Assembly: GCF_030445035.2 (NCBI RefSeq)
Contig: NC_080673.1
Span: 156,360,216-156,424,215, forward strand
From: Dasypus novemcinctus
Lineage: Eukaryota; Chordata; Mammalia; Cingulata; Dasypodidae
Direction of reading: 5' to 3'
Length of the DNA: 64,000 nucleotides
Position numbers and translations under genes: made by a program. This document shows, piece by piece, positions 11,701-22,267 of the stretch (its first letter is position 1; each line of letters begins with the position of its first letter). Below the pieces are notes generated by a model. The model did not search any database and was not told the origin of the DNA. It worked only from the letters and a program-made list of their open reading frames with translations.

Positions 11701-14700
11701 ACCTAATAGACTGTCAAAATTTAGAAGACTGGTAATGCCAGATGTTGTAGAATCCTTTCTTTACTCTTGTGTGTTTAGAATCTAGCTTAACTAGCTCTTA
11801 TGTAGGCTATATAGGCAGAGAGGAACCTTCAGGCACTGCTATTCAGAATGGAGTATGGTGCAGCCACTGGGGAGAGCAGTCTAGCAATGCTTTGTCAAAT
11901 TAAGAATATGCATGCCCTGGGAAACAGATGTGGCTCAGGTGATAGGGCCTCTGCCTACCGTATGGGAGGACCCAGGTTCGATCCCTAGGGCCTCCTGGTG
12001 AAAAAGAAGTAGAGAAAGCATGCCTGTGCAGCAAGCCAGTGCCCATGTGGTAAGCCGAGTACCTGTGTGGAAAGCTGACTGCCCATGCGGTGAGCCAAGT
12101 ACCCACGCAAGTGACTCACGCAGCAAGATAATGGCGCAACAAAAAGAAAGACGAAGGGGAAAGTCAAGGTGAAGTGCAGCAGAGACCAGGAACTGAGGCG
12201 GTGCAATTGACAGGGAACCTCTCTCCACATCAGAGGTCCCCAGGGTTGAATCCCGGTGAATCCTAGAGAAGACAGACAAGAAGAAAAGACAAAAAAGAGA
12301 AATAGATACAGAAAATCACACAGCAAATGGACACAAACAGCAAAAACAGCAGGGTAGGGAGGTGGAAGGAGGAAAGGGGAAAGGGAAGGGGAGAGGGAGT
12401 GTGGGGAGGGGGAAAAAAAGAATATGCATGCCCTATATTTTACTTGTAGATAGATATAGAGAAAATGTCCTCAGAGGGGTCTCTAAGGCACATGCGGTGG
12501 TAGGGACTTAGAGGCATTTGGGAGAATTATGCAGCAGTTAGAAGCAGTGGACTAGATGTACATAGCAACATGGATAAAAAACATAGACCTGAGCTGAAAA
12601 CATTAAAAAATATAACATATTGGGAAGCAGACTTGGCCCAGTGGATAGGGCGTCCACCTACCACATGGGAGGTCTGCGGTTCAAACCCCGGGCTTCCTTG
12701 ACCCGTGTGGAGCTGGCCCATGCGCAGTGCTGATGAACACAAGGAGTGCCGGGCTACTCAGGGGTGTCCCCGCATAGGGGAGCCCCACGTGCAAGGAGTG
12801 CGCCCCGTAAGGAGAGCCGCCCAGTGCAAAAGAAAGTGCAGCCTGCCCAGGAATAGTGCCACACACACGGACAGCTGACACAACAAGATGACGCAACAAA
12901 AAGGAACACCCTGGTACCGCTGATAAAGATAGAAGCGGTCACAGAAGAACACACAGACAGCAGACAACAGGGGGTGGGGGGGAGGGAAGAGAAATTTAAA
13001 AATTTAAAAATCTTTAAAATATATATATATATATATAACATATTTAAAGCAATGCCATTGACAGAAAAATGCATGCTTCCAAAGTAATGAACATTTTGCG
13101 AGAATGCATACAAACAAAAGATCCATGTTAAACACCCAGAATGGTGGTGATAGGGCAGAGGAAAATGTGGATAAGATGAATGAATAGATACATATGCACA
13201 TACAGAGGGGGAGGGAGCATAAACAGGGGGAGTTTAGTCCAGATCATAGCATGTCAACATGATAAAAATACTGTAGAACTAGAAAAAATAATTGTCACCT
13301 ATGTCAATAGTTACACCAGAAATTATGTGCAGACCACTTGTAAATGTGTAAAATACTTTTGAGATTGAAAGTAAACTTTGTAGAATAATAAAAAGCAGTC
13401 TGTTGATAAGTTCAATCTCAAAGTGTATACCAGAGTATACATAGATAAACTGTAATACAGGTAAATTGGATTACAGCTCTCTGAGTGCTATCCCAGATGG
13501 CTAAAATAATATGCTATAGCCAAAATAAAATCTCTGTTTTCACCGAAAAGGTGAAAAGCTGGTTCCTAAGGAGTCTGGGTAGGCAAAGGCAGTGAGTAGC
13601 ATTCCAGGTAAAATGAACTGCATGAATGGAGGCAGAAAAGTAAGAGAGAAAATGTGGCCATTGCAGTAATTCAGCTTGACCAGATAGATACCTGCTCCCT
13701 GCTCGCTGCTCAGTGAATCACTCATTGATTCTCCAACTGAAATTCCTTCCTTGCCTACATCCCTCCGGCATGCCCAGAAGGGAAGTACTCTCTCTACTCG
13801 CTGAAACTGGCCAATGCTTGGTGCTGGCAGCGGACACATGACGCATATTGTGCAACAAGAACGAAGACACCTCTTTCTCTAGAGACAAGTTGGATGCTTT
13901 TCTGATGATTTCAGTTACTCACTACATAATTTTCCTTACAGAGCCTGTTATTTTGCCCCAAATCAAAACTCCACATCCACAGAGGAGAGATTTCAAAGAT
14001 TATCCGAGAATGCCAAGAAGAAAGTTTCTGGAAGAGAGGTAATTGCACCCCTCTTAGGTTTATTAACACTTTATTTGCTGCAGTATACTACCTAAATCTC
14101 TTATCAGTATGGTGATAATGGTTTCTTCTTTGAGCAGGGGCTTTGCATAAATCCCTGATGAACTTTGATATTTGGGGGCTGAATAATATCTGATTAAGGA
14201 GCACTTTACCTCATGTTGCAAAAAGCAATGGACATCTCACACTAACTTTAATGTGACCAAGAAGATGTATCAGTAATGTCATTTAGAATTTCTTGACTAT
14301 CAAAGCATAAACCTTCCTAAATTCCACCAAACGCTAAGCACCATAGAGTTGAGGAACAAAATCAAGGTCATTGATTCATTCCAAAGCCTGGAACAGTACC
14401 TCACAGATAGAAAATACTTAATAAATATTTGTCGAATGAGTGATAAATGGCAGCATTTCATTTATACTTCTCTTATGTTATCTTTGAGATAACCTTGTCT
14501 GATGAGTCACTCATTCTTTTCACGCCTGCCTTACATAAGACAAGCATGTAGACTCAGGTTTCGTTCTAAGGTCCCTTCCAATTTTAAAAACCCATGAGTC
14601 ATCATTTGAAAATGTCATGATAAAGCCTATAAATACAACCTCATTATTGTGCAACATTGCTGATAGGGATAATTTATACTTTGAAATGCTCGCTTTGGTT

Positions 14701-17700
14701 TCTTAAATCATTCAAATTCAGTTTCAGCTATTCTGAAAGTAGCACTGACTTGAAGTTGATATTCACTATACTTTACTATTGATCTTGCTTCTAGAAATTC
14801 ATGTATTTTTCTGACAACCTATGAGTAAGTAATCGACTTGGACTTTAGTAGATTAACACTCCAAAATGACCCATTTGCCTACTGTCAGGTAGGTATGAAT
14901 GGAAAAATAGGTTGTTACTTGATTTGTCCTGGTTGCTAGGAAAAGCTGGATGTTTATCACTGCTCTGTGCTTTTGAAAGAGGTCATTTGAAACATTTTGA
15001 CAGGACTAGAAGCTGCTTTTTGCTAAACGAACCCTGAAACATCTCCTGTGTTTAATGTGAATGTTACCTTCTTATAATCTTCAGAAAACAGACAAATCCA
15101 AATTGTGGGACAAAAGGTCATGAAAGATTAAAAAAAGCAAAGGACAGGAACTGTCCTGGATTAAAGCAGGTTAGAGAGACTTGATAATTAAAGGTAATGC
15201 ACAAGCTTTGATTTTCTGGTATGAATAAAGACACCAAGAACAGACAACCAGGGGAGGGGGGGAAATTAAATAAATAAATAAATCTTTAAAAAAAAAAAAA
15301 CTACTGCTGAGGTCAGAAAGAGGAAAAGTTCAAAGTAAATCTCCCTGACTTCTAGGTGAGGTGCCATCTTTTAAAGTACCAATATTGAAGGGCATTTTTG
15401 TTTTTCAGCTCTCCCTTTTTCTCTTGTAAGCATGCTGGTCACCCAAGGACTAGTCCACCAAGGTAAGATTAGTTAACTAGTGTAACTTAAGATAGCTCAA
15501 TTTTTTATGCCCCTCCTGACATCTTTTTGGCATTTATCTTTTAATGAAAGATTTATTTATGCAGGATTTTGCCTGTTTTCATCTGAAGTGCCTTTGGTAG
15601 TCAGAATAATGACACCTCTTTCACCCCCAAAGATGTTCTAATCCTCAAGACCTGTGAATAAGTTATTAGAAAGGGAAATGAAGGTTGCAGAAAGAATTAA
15701 GATTACTAAACAGTTGACTAAAATAGGGAGATTATCCTGGATTACCTAGGTGTATTAGTCAACCAAAGGAGTGCTGATGCAAGATACCAGGAATCTGTTG
15801 GCTTTTATAAGGGGTGTTTATTTGGAGGTAGAAGCTTACAGTCACAAGGCCATAAAGAGTAAGTTAACTTCCTTCATCAAAGTCTGTTGCCACATATTGG
15901 AGCAAGATGGCTGCCCATCTCTGCAAGGGTTCAGGCTTCCTCTTCCTCTTAAGGCTCCATGGTCCCAGCTCCTGCCAATCTCAGCTCTAGTCTGGCATAA
16001 GGCATAAGGCTCATCATCTCTTTCCCTGGGGCTGTTTCTCTCCAGGCTCAGCTGCAGCTGTAGGCTCTCAGGCTCATTTCTCTTCCTGGGGCCTCTGCTG
16101 TGTCTATGGAGCCCTCTCTTATGTCTCACGTATCTGATCTGTGCATCTACTTCCATGTAGGAGTCTGTTTTGTCCCCACCAAAGGGGCAGGGACTCAACC
16201 CTGCATGCCTTAAGAATGTGGTCAAATCAACTCCCTAATCTTGATTTAATAAAGTAAAAGTGCAATCTCTGTATTTAACACAATCAAAGGGGTAACATGC
16301 CCAGAGGAACAGATGAGTTTACAAACATGATCAATTATCTTTTTCTGGAATTCATAAATAATATCAAACTGCTACACTAGGTGAGTCCAGCATAATCCTA
16401 AGGGTCCTTAAAAGTGGGCAAAGGATCAGAAGACAGAACCAAAGAAATGGTAGCATGAGAAGGACTACGCCCAGCGTTGCTGGCTTTGAAGATGGAGGAA
16501 GGGGCCACAAATCAAAGAATGTGGGTGGCCTCTAGAAGCTGCAAAGGACAAGGAAACAGATTGCCCCTTAGAGTCTCCAGAAGGGACACAGCCCTGCTGA
16601 TACTTTGCTCTTAGCCTGGTGATACCCATTTTAGCCTGTGACCTCCAGAAATGTAAGATAATGTTTGTGTTGTTTTAAGTCACTGTGCTTGTGGTAACTT
16701 GTTATGGCAGCCATTGGAAACTAATATGGTGCCGTTCTCAGTACTGGAGTCTCCCAGAGCCTCTGCATTTGGCTGGACTGATTGATCAAATGCACAAAGG
16801 TACCTGGAGGAGGGGACAAGTGTGGCTGAAATCCAGCCCAAGCTCTGTGCAAGCCCTTGTCCTGGCGAGAGGCCACATCTGCCTGAGGAGGAAACCCTGT
16901 CCAATTTGTACAACCAAAACATGAGGACTAGCAGCCATCTTGCATCCCCTCACATAACCTCTCCCTTCTTAGTTTTCCTTTTTGCCTCTTTGTTCCTCCT
17001 TCCTTGTTCTCTTTTTTCTCTCTGTCTCCACCTGGCTAGTGAATCCTCAGACATTGCTTAGTCTCTGGGTAACAATAAGGCACCTGCCCCTGTTCAAACT
17101 CATTTTATTGAGCACTACTGATTACCAGGACTTTAAAGGGGTTAACACGTAGACCTGAGGGAAGATGTTCTAGTGCTTTTTGAGTATCAAAGACCATATA
17201 TCAAAGATGGTGCATCTAGGAGAGTATCAAAGACCATGGCACCAATCAATATTATTCTTGTCCATAAAAACTGATTTCATTTTTGTAACCCTAACATAGT
17301 CTTTTTTTTTTTTTTTTTGTAGAAATGTATTCATCAATCAGCAGCAAGCCTTTATCATCAGACCTTTTCTGATACAGAAAAAAAAAAAAAATGTCAGGGA
17401 CATCCATGGGACATCCATGGGGATTTATGTTTTGTACAAATGAACTATTCAAAATCTTCCAACTCTGGCATCTGTGAGGATGTTTTCCAAGGATTGTAGG
17501 GCAGTTTTCTATGACTGCTGTAACAAGTTACCACAAATTTAGTGGCTTAAAACAACACACATTTATTAACTTATAGTTCTGAAGGTCAGAAATTCAAAAA
17601 GGGTCTCACTGGGCTAAAATCAAGGTGTCAGCAGAGCTATATTCCCTTCTGGGGGCTTTCAGGGAGAATCTGTTTCCTTGACTTTCCCAGCTTTTAGAGG

Positions 17701-20700
17701 TTGCCTACATTTCTTGGCTTGTGGCCTCGTCCTCTATCTTAAAAGCCAACAATGTCAGGTCAAGTTCTTCTCACAGTGTATCACTTTACCTTCTCCTCTG
17801 TCTTGTCTTCCACATTTTAGGGCCCTTGTGATTATATTGGACACACCTGGATAATCCAGGATAATTTTATTTTAAGGGCAACTGATTAGCAAACTTAATT
17901 CTGTCTGCTATATTAATTCCCATTGCCATAAAATGTAGCATATTCACAGGTTCTGGAGATGAAGATGGACATTTTGTGGGTACGGGGCATTAATCTGTCT
18001 ACCACAGGTTGTACAGTTTTCTTTTAAAAATTGTAATACATGTCCTGTGAAATCTTTAAGTTTAAACCCTCTCTTTTGAATTACTTAAAATGGAGAAGGG
18101 GCAATGACTAATTTGAACCTAGTTGTTAGTACCACCTTTGTCTGATGTCTTTACAAAAGTCTTGAATTGTCTGTTTCATAGTCTCTTTTTATAAATTGAC
18201 ATTAATTTTCCATACTTGCCTAAAATAGTTGTTTGGTTGTTAAATTCAACCAAGGATTGAATTCCTAACTCTTTTAAGATCATCTCTGTAAATTAAGAAT
18301 GTGTATACATTGAAGGAATTTCATATCTTAAATTTTGAAGGTTTTTTTATAAATTTAAATAAGTTGCAAAATAAAATAATGTATTTATATATCACTCCTT
18401 AGGTTATTTAGCAGCTAATCCAAGATTTGGATCATTGCCTAAAGTTGCACGTAAGTCATATAAGTGAAGGAAAAATAGATTCATATGGGAAAAAAAAATG
18501 TTTCTAGCATCTGGAGATAAGAATGTCCAAGTTAACCAAATTTCCCGTATTGACCGAAAAATCAGTCTTTCTTTTTGCCACTTTGCATTTTTTAGGTCGT
18601 TCAACACTTTCTGATGTAAAACTTGCCAGTAAGGACTTTGCCTTAGACAATCCTCTTTAAAGTATGAATTAAGAGAAGGACAAGAAGGATATACAGATAT
18701 CAACAGCAGAGCCTCTGAATGATCGATCTGCTAGTGATTTTTATTTTCTTATTGTTGCCAGTCTCTTCAAAATATTTTCTACAATGGACATAAAAGATGG
18801 ATAATTTTTTAAATTGGGGGCTTTTTAATAACTTATCAAAAACTTGGAGTTTCATCTTCTTCCACTTGGTACATCTGGTGCTTTTATGTACAAAGAGGAT
18901 GCATTGCAGTTTACAGTCTAAAACCTCATTCCCATTGTGGGGAGCAGGGTGGAGATCTGCTCCAGGTTCTAGCAAAGGAGATTTCCTTCTTCCTTGTGGC
19001 CTTTCTCCCCTACAGTCAAGATGGACTGCTGCTCCCCACTGCTGCCAGGGCATAGAGGACAGTGAGGGGCTTTCAGCCCGAGACCAGGAGACTGCCCGTA
19101 GCCACAGCAAGACCCCACAGTCTCCACTCCAGCTGGCTTCAGTCACTGGTTGCCAGAGGGCCACTCTCGGGCTGCCTGTGCCTGGGACAGCACCTTTCTT
19201 GCTCCATCCTGGCCCCTCTACCACAGGTCAAAGTTGAGCAGATCACAGAGTCCTTCATTCCCAGTCCTGCTTTTGAATAGGAAGCTTTGTTCTCAGTTTG
19301 TGCATCATTGTTCTTGGTACTTTTATTTATTTTTATTTTTTTAAAAGATACTTAGATTATACAAAATGTTACAAAAAATAAGGGATTCCCATATGCCCCA
19401 CTCCCCACACTTAGTACTTGTAATATAAAAATTACTTGTTACAAAAGAAAGTTCTAGAAGATCATTAATGGAGGAGATTCTGAACCTTTAATTATTTATT
19501 TCCCTGATCTACTTTTACAGTTGCTGGTATCTTGGGATTTGGCCTGGGAAAGGCATCGTACATAGGAGTGTGCCAGAGTAAATTCCACTCCTTTGAAGAT
19601 CAGCTCCGTGGGGCTGGTTTTGGTCCAGGGCATAACAGGTTTGTAATCTCTTGTGATGGAGGGATTGTAAATGAAGATAGTTATAAAAATTAAATGAAAG
19701 CATATTTACCATTTATAATATTAAACAGTTTTTTAAAGTCCATATGTTAAAGGATACTCTTTAACCCTCAAATTTTGAATTGTTGACACTCAACTTCAAT
19801 AACAATTTGATATTTAATCATTTAATTTCATTTTCTTTTCAAATATTTAATGAGCAGCTACCATGTTAAGGGTACCGTGTGAGTCTTTAAAGAAAGCCTT
19901 ATTGAACAGACATGGCTTCTGTCATCATGAGGTTACATCCAAGTTAAATTGGTTTCTTTCCTGCAGCACTTCTCAGAGCCTGTAAGATAACAATAAATAT
20001 TATGATTCTCAATAGGAGACATAGATAGTAGGTCTTTGGGGTTAATGGCTTGGTCTCTGCTGTAGACTGCCTGGGATGAAAATCAGTTCCACCCCTTACT
20101 AAGCTGTGTGACCTTGGACAAGCTTCGTAAACTCTCTAATCTTTGGTTTTCTAATCTGTATAAAATAATGATCAGATTGTTTCCATGGGATATTGTAAGG
20201 AGTAAAAATAATTAGTCATGATGCTCAGTAAGTACTAAGAAAATATTAGCTATTGTTTACTATAGTATTAGAGGGTAAGTGTTGGGGACACATATTCTGT
20301 AAAGACCCCTCTTTTGTCCTAGTGGATTCTGTTTTTGAAGCAGTATGGTAGAGTAAAAACAACACTGGACTAGAAATCAGGAAACCCAAATTCTTGTCCT
20401 AATTGTGTGACTTTGGAAAGCCACGTTCCCTGGGCCGGGAGAGGTGGACAGAGCCTTCAGCATTGTCTCTTCCTAATGAGCCGAGGCCTGGAAAGGGACA
20501 GAGCCTCTCCGAAGGTCGCATAGTCAGTGGCAGGCAGAAGAGGGACTCTAACCATAACGCATGTGTTTCCCAAGCCCTTCCTCTTTCCATTCCACCAGCA
20601 AGATCATCAGTCCTTAACTTCATGTTTACAGGTAACACCAACTGTGGCCCATCCTTGCAAAGTTGTGTTTTAAAGTCAGCTTGCTGGGGAATAATTGTCC

Positions 20701-22267
20701 ACGTGACCCCACATCTGTGAGAACAGTGGAAAAGAAACAATACAGGCAGAGGAGAGAATTTTGCTAACTGCTTCCTCTTCCTCTTTAATTACAGGAGTTT
20801 ATTTTGCAATTAACCAGCTTTAGGTTCCAGAAAAATCATGAACATAAAACTGAAATCTAGATTTTTGTGACAATGTCTATTGTTTTCACCTTATGTGTAA
20901 TGAAGTGAATGGTGTCCAAGCTCCCTTTAAACTCTGCAGTCTATGATTCCTTTCAGTTTCCTACGTTCCAGCCACAGCAGCCCTACTCTTGACTTGAGTA
21001 GGTGGTAACGAGTTGGTAATCCTTTGTGAAGGACCGTTACCTGTACATCTTAGAGGACATAATTCACAAAGCTATTTGATTTTCTATTTAAGGAAAAGTA
21101 GAGCAGTGAAACTAAGTTGAGGTGGAATGGAGGGGTGAGGAAGAATTCTTGGAAGAGGTGATGACACTTGTATCTTAAATGACCAGTAGGAGTGAAGAAG
21201 GGGGTTCCAGCCCAAGAATAGGATGTACAGAAGGTACCTGACTTATTAAGGAACCACAAATAGATCCTATGGCTGGAACATGAAGATCTATTGAAGAGTG
21301 GCAGAAGACAAGCTGGAAGGCTAGGCAGGTGGGGGTCAGTTTCTGGAGGAATTATAGGCCACACTAAGAATTTTTACTTCATTCTTAAAGCCATGGGATG
21401 AAATATGTGACAAAGAAAGGAGAGGGGAATTCATCATCCATCTTTAAGGGACTTGTAATAGCAGCTTCTGGCCTTGCTACCTTCCAGGTAATCCTTCCCA
21501 CTCAAGTCAGATTGATCCTTCTGCATTGCAAATATCATCCCATCACTGTCTTGCAAAAATCCTTTGGTTGCAAACACCTCATAGTAGTAGTTAGGTGGTC
21601 AGTAAAAGTTTGTTGAATAGAATTTATAAGATTCTAAAACTTTAATGCGAGGAAGGACCTTGAGGACAGCTATTCTGTATGTGTTAATAGTATACTGTGA
21701 CAAATTAGTGCATTTTCCTTGGTATTTCATTAGATTCTGAGGAGATTGCTACAAGTCAAGCAAATAATGAACCAGGAATTCTGGAAATGTCTTTTTTTAT
21801 TATTTGAAAAATATGTATGTCTTTATGTGTGTAGTCAAACCTAAGTCTATAGGCATATAGTTAGATCCTGGATAAATGCACTGTGTGCTTCATGACTTCT
21901 ATGCTATTCATAGAAGTTACTCATACTTTTAAAAGGTGTTAAGATGTTCAACGTCTTTGTAACACAGACCACAAGTATGACCATTTTTCTCAACATGAAG
22001 ATCATTATTGTGGTTTTTTGGATGAAATTCTGGGGGTTTTAAACCAAGACGCAAACACCTCTTATTATCCCTGTAAAAATTAGGCTATTAAACAGCATAA
22101 GAAATGTCTCTAAATAATATTGTGTAAAGAATAGAGCTTCTAGTGTCAAAATACAAACCATTATCTATATTTGCTTCTTTTCTAGGCACTGCCTGCTTAC
22201 CTGTGAGGAATGTAAAACAAAACGTGGATTGAGCGAGACGGGAAGTTCACAGCCTACAGCTTCTTAA
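8684..22267 (+). CDS. OCIAD2: OCIA domain-containing protein 2 (whole gene, spliced)
   Basis: The coding sequence is joined from 8684-8749, 13942-14038, 15409-15462, 18403-18450, 19521-19638 and 22186-22267. All introns are GT-AG and the phases agree throughout. The product is 154 residues, the same length as I recall for human OCIAD2. The OCIA domain covers roughly residues 30-120, with the CQEESFWKRALPFSLVSM motif at 46-63 and two hydrophobic segments near 55-75 and 84-105. The C-terminus holds a cysteine cluster (HCLLTCEEC, 129-137). From family knowledge, OCIAD2 is a mitochondrial inner-membrane protein that helps assemble respiratory complex III; roles in STAT3 and gamma-secretase signalling are also reported. 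The frame is open in all six exons, so the gene looks functional. Its paralogue OCIAD1 lies downstream on the opposite strand. Confidence 0.96.
8836..10090. other. OCIAD2 intron 2, no recognised gene or repeat
   Basis: After an AT-rich stretch with a T-run, 9284-9691 has an open frame of 135 codons on the + strand, but its product resembles nothing I know and has no splice or conservation support. I see no assigned element here. Confidence 0.5.
10096..10508 (+). mobile_element. DAS SINE, long form
   Basis: The tRNA-like head TTGGCCCAGTGTTTAGGGTG and GGTTCAAACCC-like B box are followed by the GC-rich body and AAATAAATAAATCTTTAAA tail. Flanking repeats are TATAATATAAATTCA (left) and TATATATATAAATTCA (right). 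It lies in OCIAD2 intron 2. Confidence 0.9.
10845..10995 (+). repeat. LINE-1 3' end remnant
   Basis: TAATTGTAACAAATGTACGAC, AAGATGTTAATAATAGAGGA and CTAAAACTTTATAAAAAGTCT follow the standard L1 3' end. It lies in OCIAD2 intron 2. Confidence 0.7.
11256..11628 (+). mobile_element. DAS SINE, long form
   Basis: It begins GGGAAACGGACTTTGGCCC and ends with the ATAAATCTTTAAA tail. A near-perfect target duplication, AAAAGAATGTGAAGG, lies on both sides (11242-11256 and 11630-11644). The subtype lacks part of the body before CTTCCCATGCCGCTGAC and is shared with the copy at 35067. Confidence 0.93.
11919..12417 (+). mobile_element. DAS SINE, variant with internal short repeats
   Basis: The tRNA-like head GTGGCTCAGGTGATAGGGCC and GGTTCGATCC B box lead into a body of about 20-base imperfect repeats of the form GTGAGCCAAGTACCCATG (about 12030-12120). 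A perfect 17-base duplication, AAGAATATGCATGCCCT, flanks it at 11902 and 12418. Confidence 0.9.
12622..13033 (+). mobile_element. DAS SINE, long form
   Basis: The head ACTTGGCCCAGTGGATAGGG and B box GGTTCAAACCCC are followed by the body with two GCAAGGAGTGCG-like motifs. The tail ends in a TA-dinucleotide run. TATAACATAT flanks both sides. Confidence 0.9.
13942..14038 (+). CDS. OCIAD2: OCIAD2 exon 3
   Basis: The acceptor TTTCCTTACAG and donor G/GTAATT bound 97 bases. They encode SLLFCPKSKLHIHRGEIS and then the start of the OCIA core, IRECQEESFWKR (residues 23-54). Compared with human OCIAD2 as I remember it, Gly replaces Ala after HIHR and Ile replaces Met in KIMREC. Confidence 0.95.
14039..15229. 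other. OCIAD2 intron 3, no recognised repeat
   Basis: This sequence has moderate AT content, without an element I could name and without a supported open frame. Confidence 0.5.
15236..15301 (+). mobile_element. DAS SINE tail, 5'-truncated
   Basis: AGAACAGACAACCAGGGGAG followed by the AAATAAATAAATAAATCTTTA tail is the last 65 bases of a long DAS SINE. The head and body are missing. Confidence 0.8.
15409..15462 (+). CDS. OCIAD2: OCIAD2 exon 4 (54 nt, first membrane segment)
   Basis: The acceptor TTTTTCAG and donor G/GTAAGA bound 54 bases encoding ALPFSLVSMLVTQGLVHQ, the first hydrophobic segment of the OCIA domain. Length and phase are identical to OCIAD1 exon 4. Confidence 0.95.
15595..16740 (+). 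mobile_element. MLT1-type LTR (ERVL-MaLR) fossil, split
   Basis: The 5' part (15595-15750) and 3' part (16377-16740) carry MaLR signatures: ACCTGTGAATAAGTTATTAG, then AACAGATTGCCCCTTAGAGT and GTTGTTTTAAGTCACTG to GGAAACTAATATGG. A younger solo LTR interrupts it. It is an ancient mammalian fossil in OCIAD2 intron 4. Confidence 0.75.
15751..16376 (-). mobile_element. Solo LTR, xenarthran-type ERV, inside MLT1
   Basis: The 626-base element has TG...CA ends (TGTATTAGTC on the left and GCTACA on the right, + strand) and a 5-base target duplication CTAGG on both sides (15746-15750 and 16377-16381). That size fits ERV class III or a related group. A related copy lies at 55187 in the other orientation. 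It is a fossil without internal genes. Confidence 0.8.
17485..18008 (-). mobile_element. MaLR-like LTR fossil
   Basis: ACTGCTGTAACAAGTTACCAC, TTAGTGGCTTAAAACAACAC, GGGTCTCACTGGGCTAAAAT and a CTACCACA end match a common mammalian LTR pattern read in reverse. It is old and lies in OCIAD2 intron 4. Confidence 0.6.
18403..18450 (+). CDS. OCIAD2: OCIAD2 exon 5 (48 nt)
   Basis: The acceptor CTCCTTAG and donor C/GTAAGT bound 48 bases encoding GYLAANPRFGSLPKVA, the loop between the two hydrophobic segments. Length and phase match OCIAD1 exon 5. Confidence 0.95.
18941..19270. other. Unassigned GC-rich segment in OCIAD2 intron 5
   Basis: About 330 bases are distinctly richer in G+C than the rest of the intron and contain overlapping open frames on both strands (18797-19237 on +, 18700-19224 on -). 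Neither product resembles a protein I know. It could be a decayed LTR, an old retrocopy or a regulatory element. Confidence 0.4.
19325..19440 (-). repeat. LINE-1 3' end remnant
   Basis: AAAATGTTACAAAAAATAAG followed by GGATTCCCATATGCCCCAC is the reverse of the L1 3' UTR end. It sits just before OCIAD2 exon 6. Confidence 0.55.
19521..19638 (+). CDS. OCIAD2: OCIAD2 exon 6 (second membrane segment)
   Basis: The acceptor CTTTTACAG and donor AG/GTTTGT bound 118 bases. They encode the second hydrophobic segment (AGILGFGLGKASYIGV) followed by CQSKFHSFEDQLRGAGFG. The GLGKxSYIGVCQSKF stretch is the OCIA counterpart of FAGKLSYVKTCQEKF in OCIAD1. Confidence 0.95.
20040..20275 (+). repeat. MIR SINE remnant
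   Basis: AAGCTGTGTGACCTTGGACAA, TAAACTCTCTAATC and AATCTGTATAAAATAATGAT are in MIR order. It lies in OCIAD2 intron 6. Confidence 0.75.
20335..20570. repeat. MIR-like remnants
   Basis: GACTAGAAATCAGGAAACCC and TGTGTGACTTTGGAAAGCC read as MIR (+); the following TGGAAAGGGACAGAGC and AGTCAGTGGCAGGCAGAAG resemble the reverse MIR core. They are probably two old fragments side by side. Confidence 0.5.
21060..21400. repeat. Old dispersed mammalian repeat, family unsure
   Basis: TTCTTGGAAGAGGTGATGACA, GACCAGTAGGAGTGAAGAAGG and ATTTTTACTTCATTCTTAAAG resemble a common mammalian repeat that I cannot name with certainty. Related sequence seems present at 1900-2190 and 3560-3750. Confidence 0.4.
22186..22267 (+). 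CDS. OCIAD2: OCIAD2 exon 7, C-terminus and stop
   Basis: The acceptor TTTTCTAG precedes 22186. The exon encodes HCLLTCEECKTKRGLSETG and ends SQPTAS before TAA at 22265-22267. The Cys-x4-Cys-x2-Cys cluster of OCIAD2 is kept. Confidence 0.95.

Larger units (their letters stand above)
11645..13390 (+). repeat. LINE-1 3' region remnant, split by two SINEs
   Basis: Pieces 11645-11918, 12418-12621 and 13034-13390 read as old L1 sequence near the 3' end (AGAGAAATGCAAATAAAACA; GGTGCAGCCACTGGGGAG; AATGGTGGTGATAGG). Two DAS SINEs divide it, each with its own target duplication. Confidence 0.6.
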
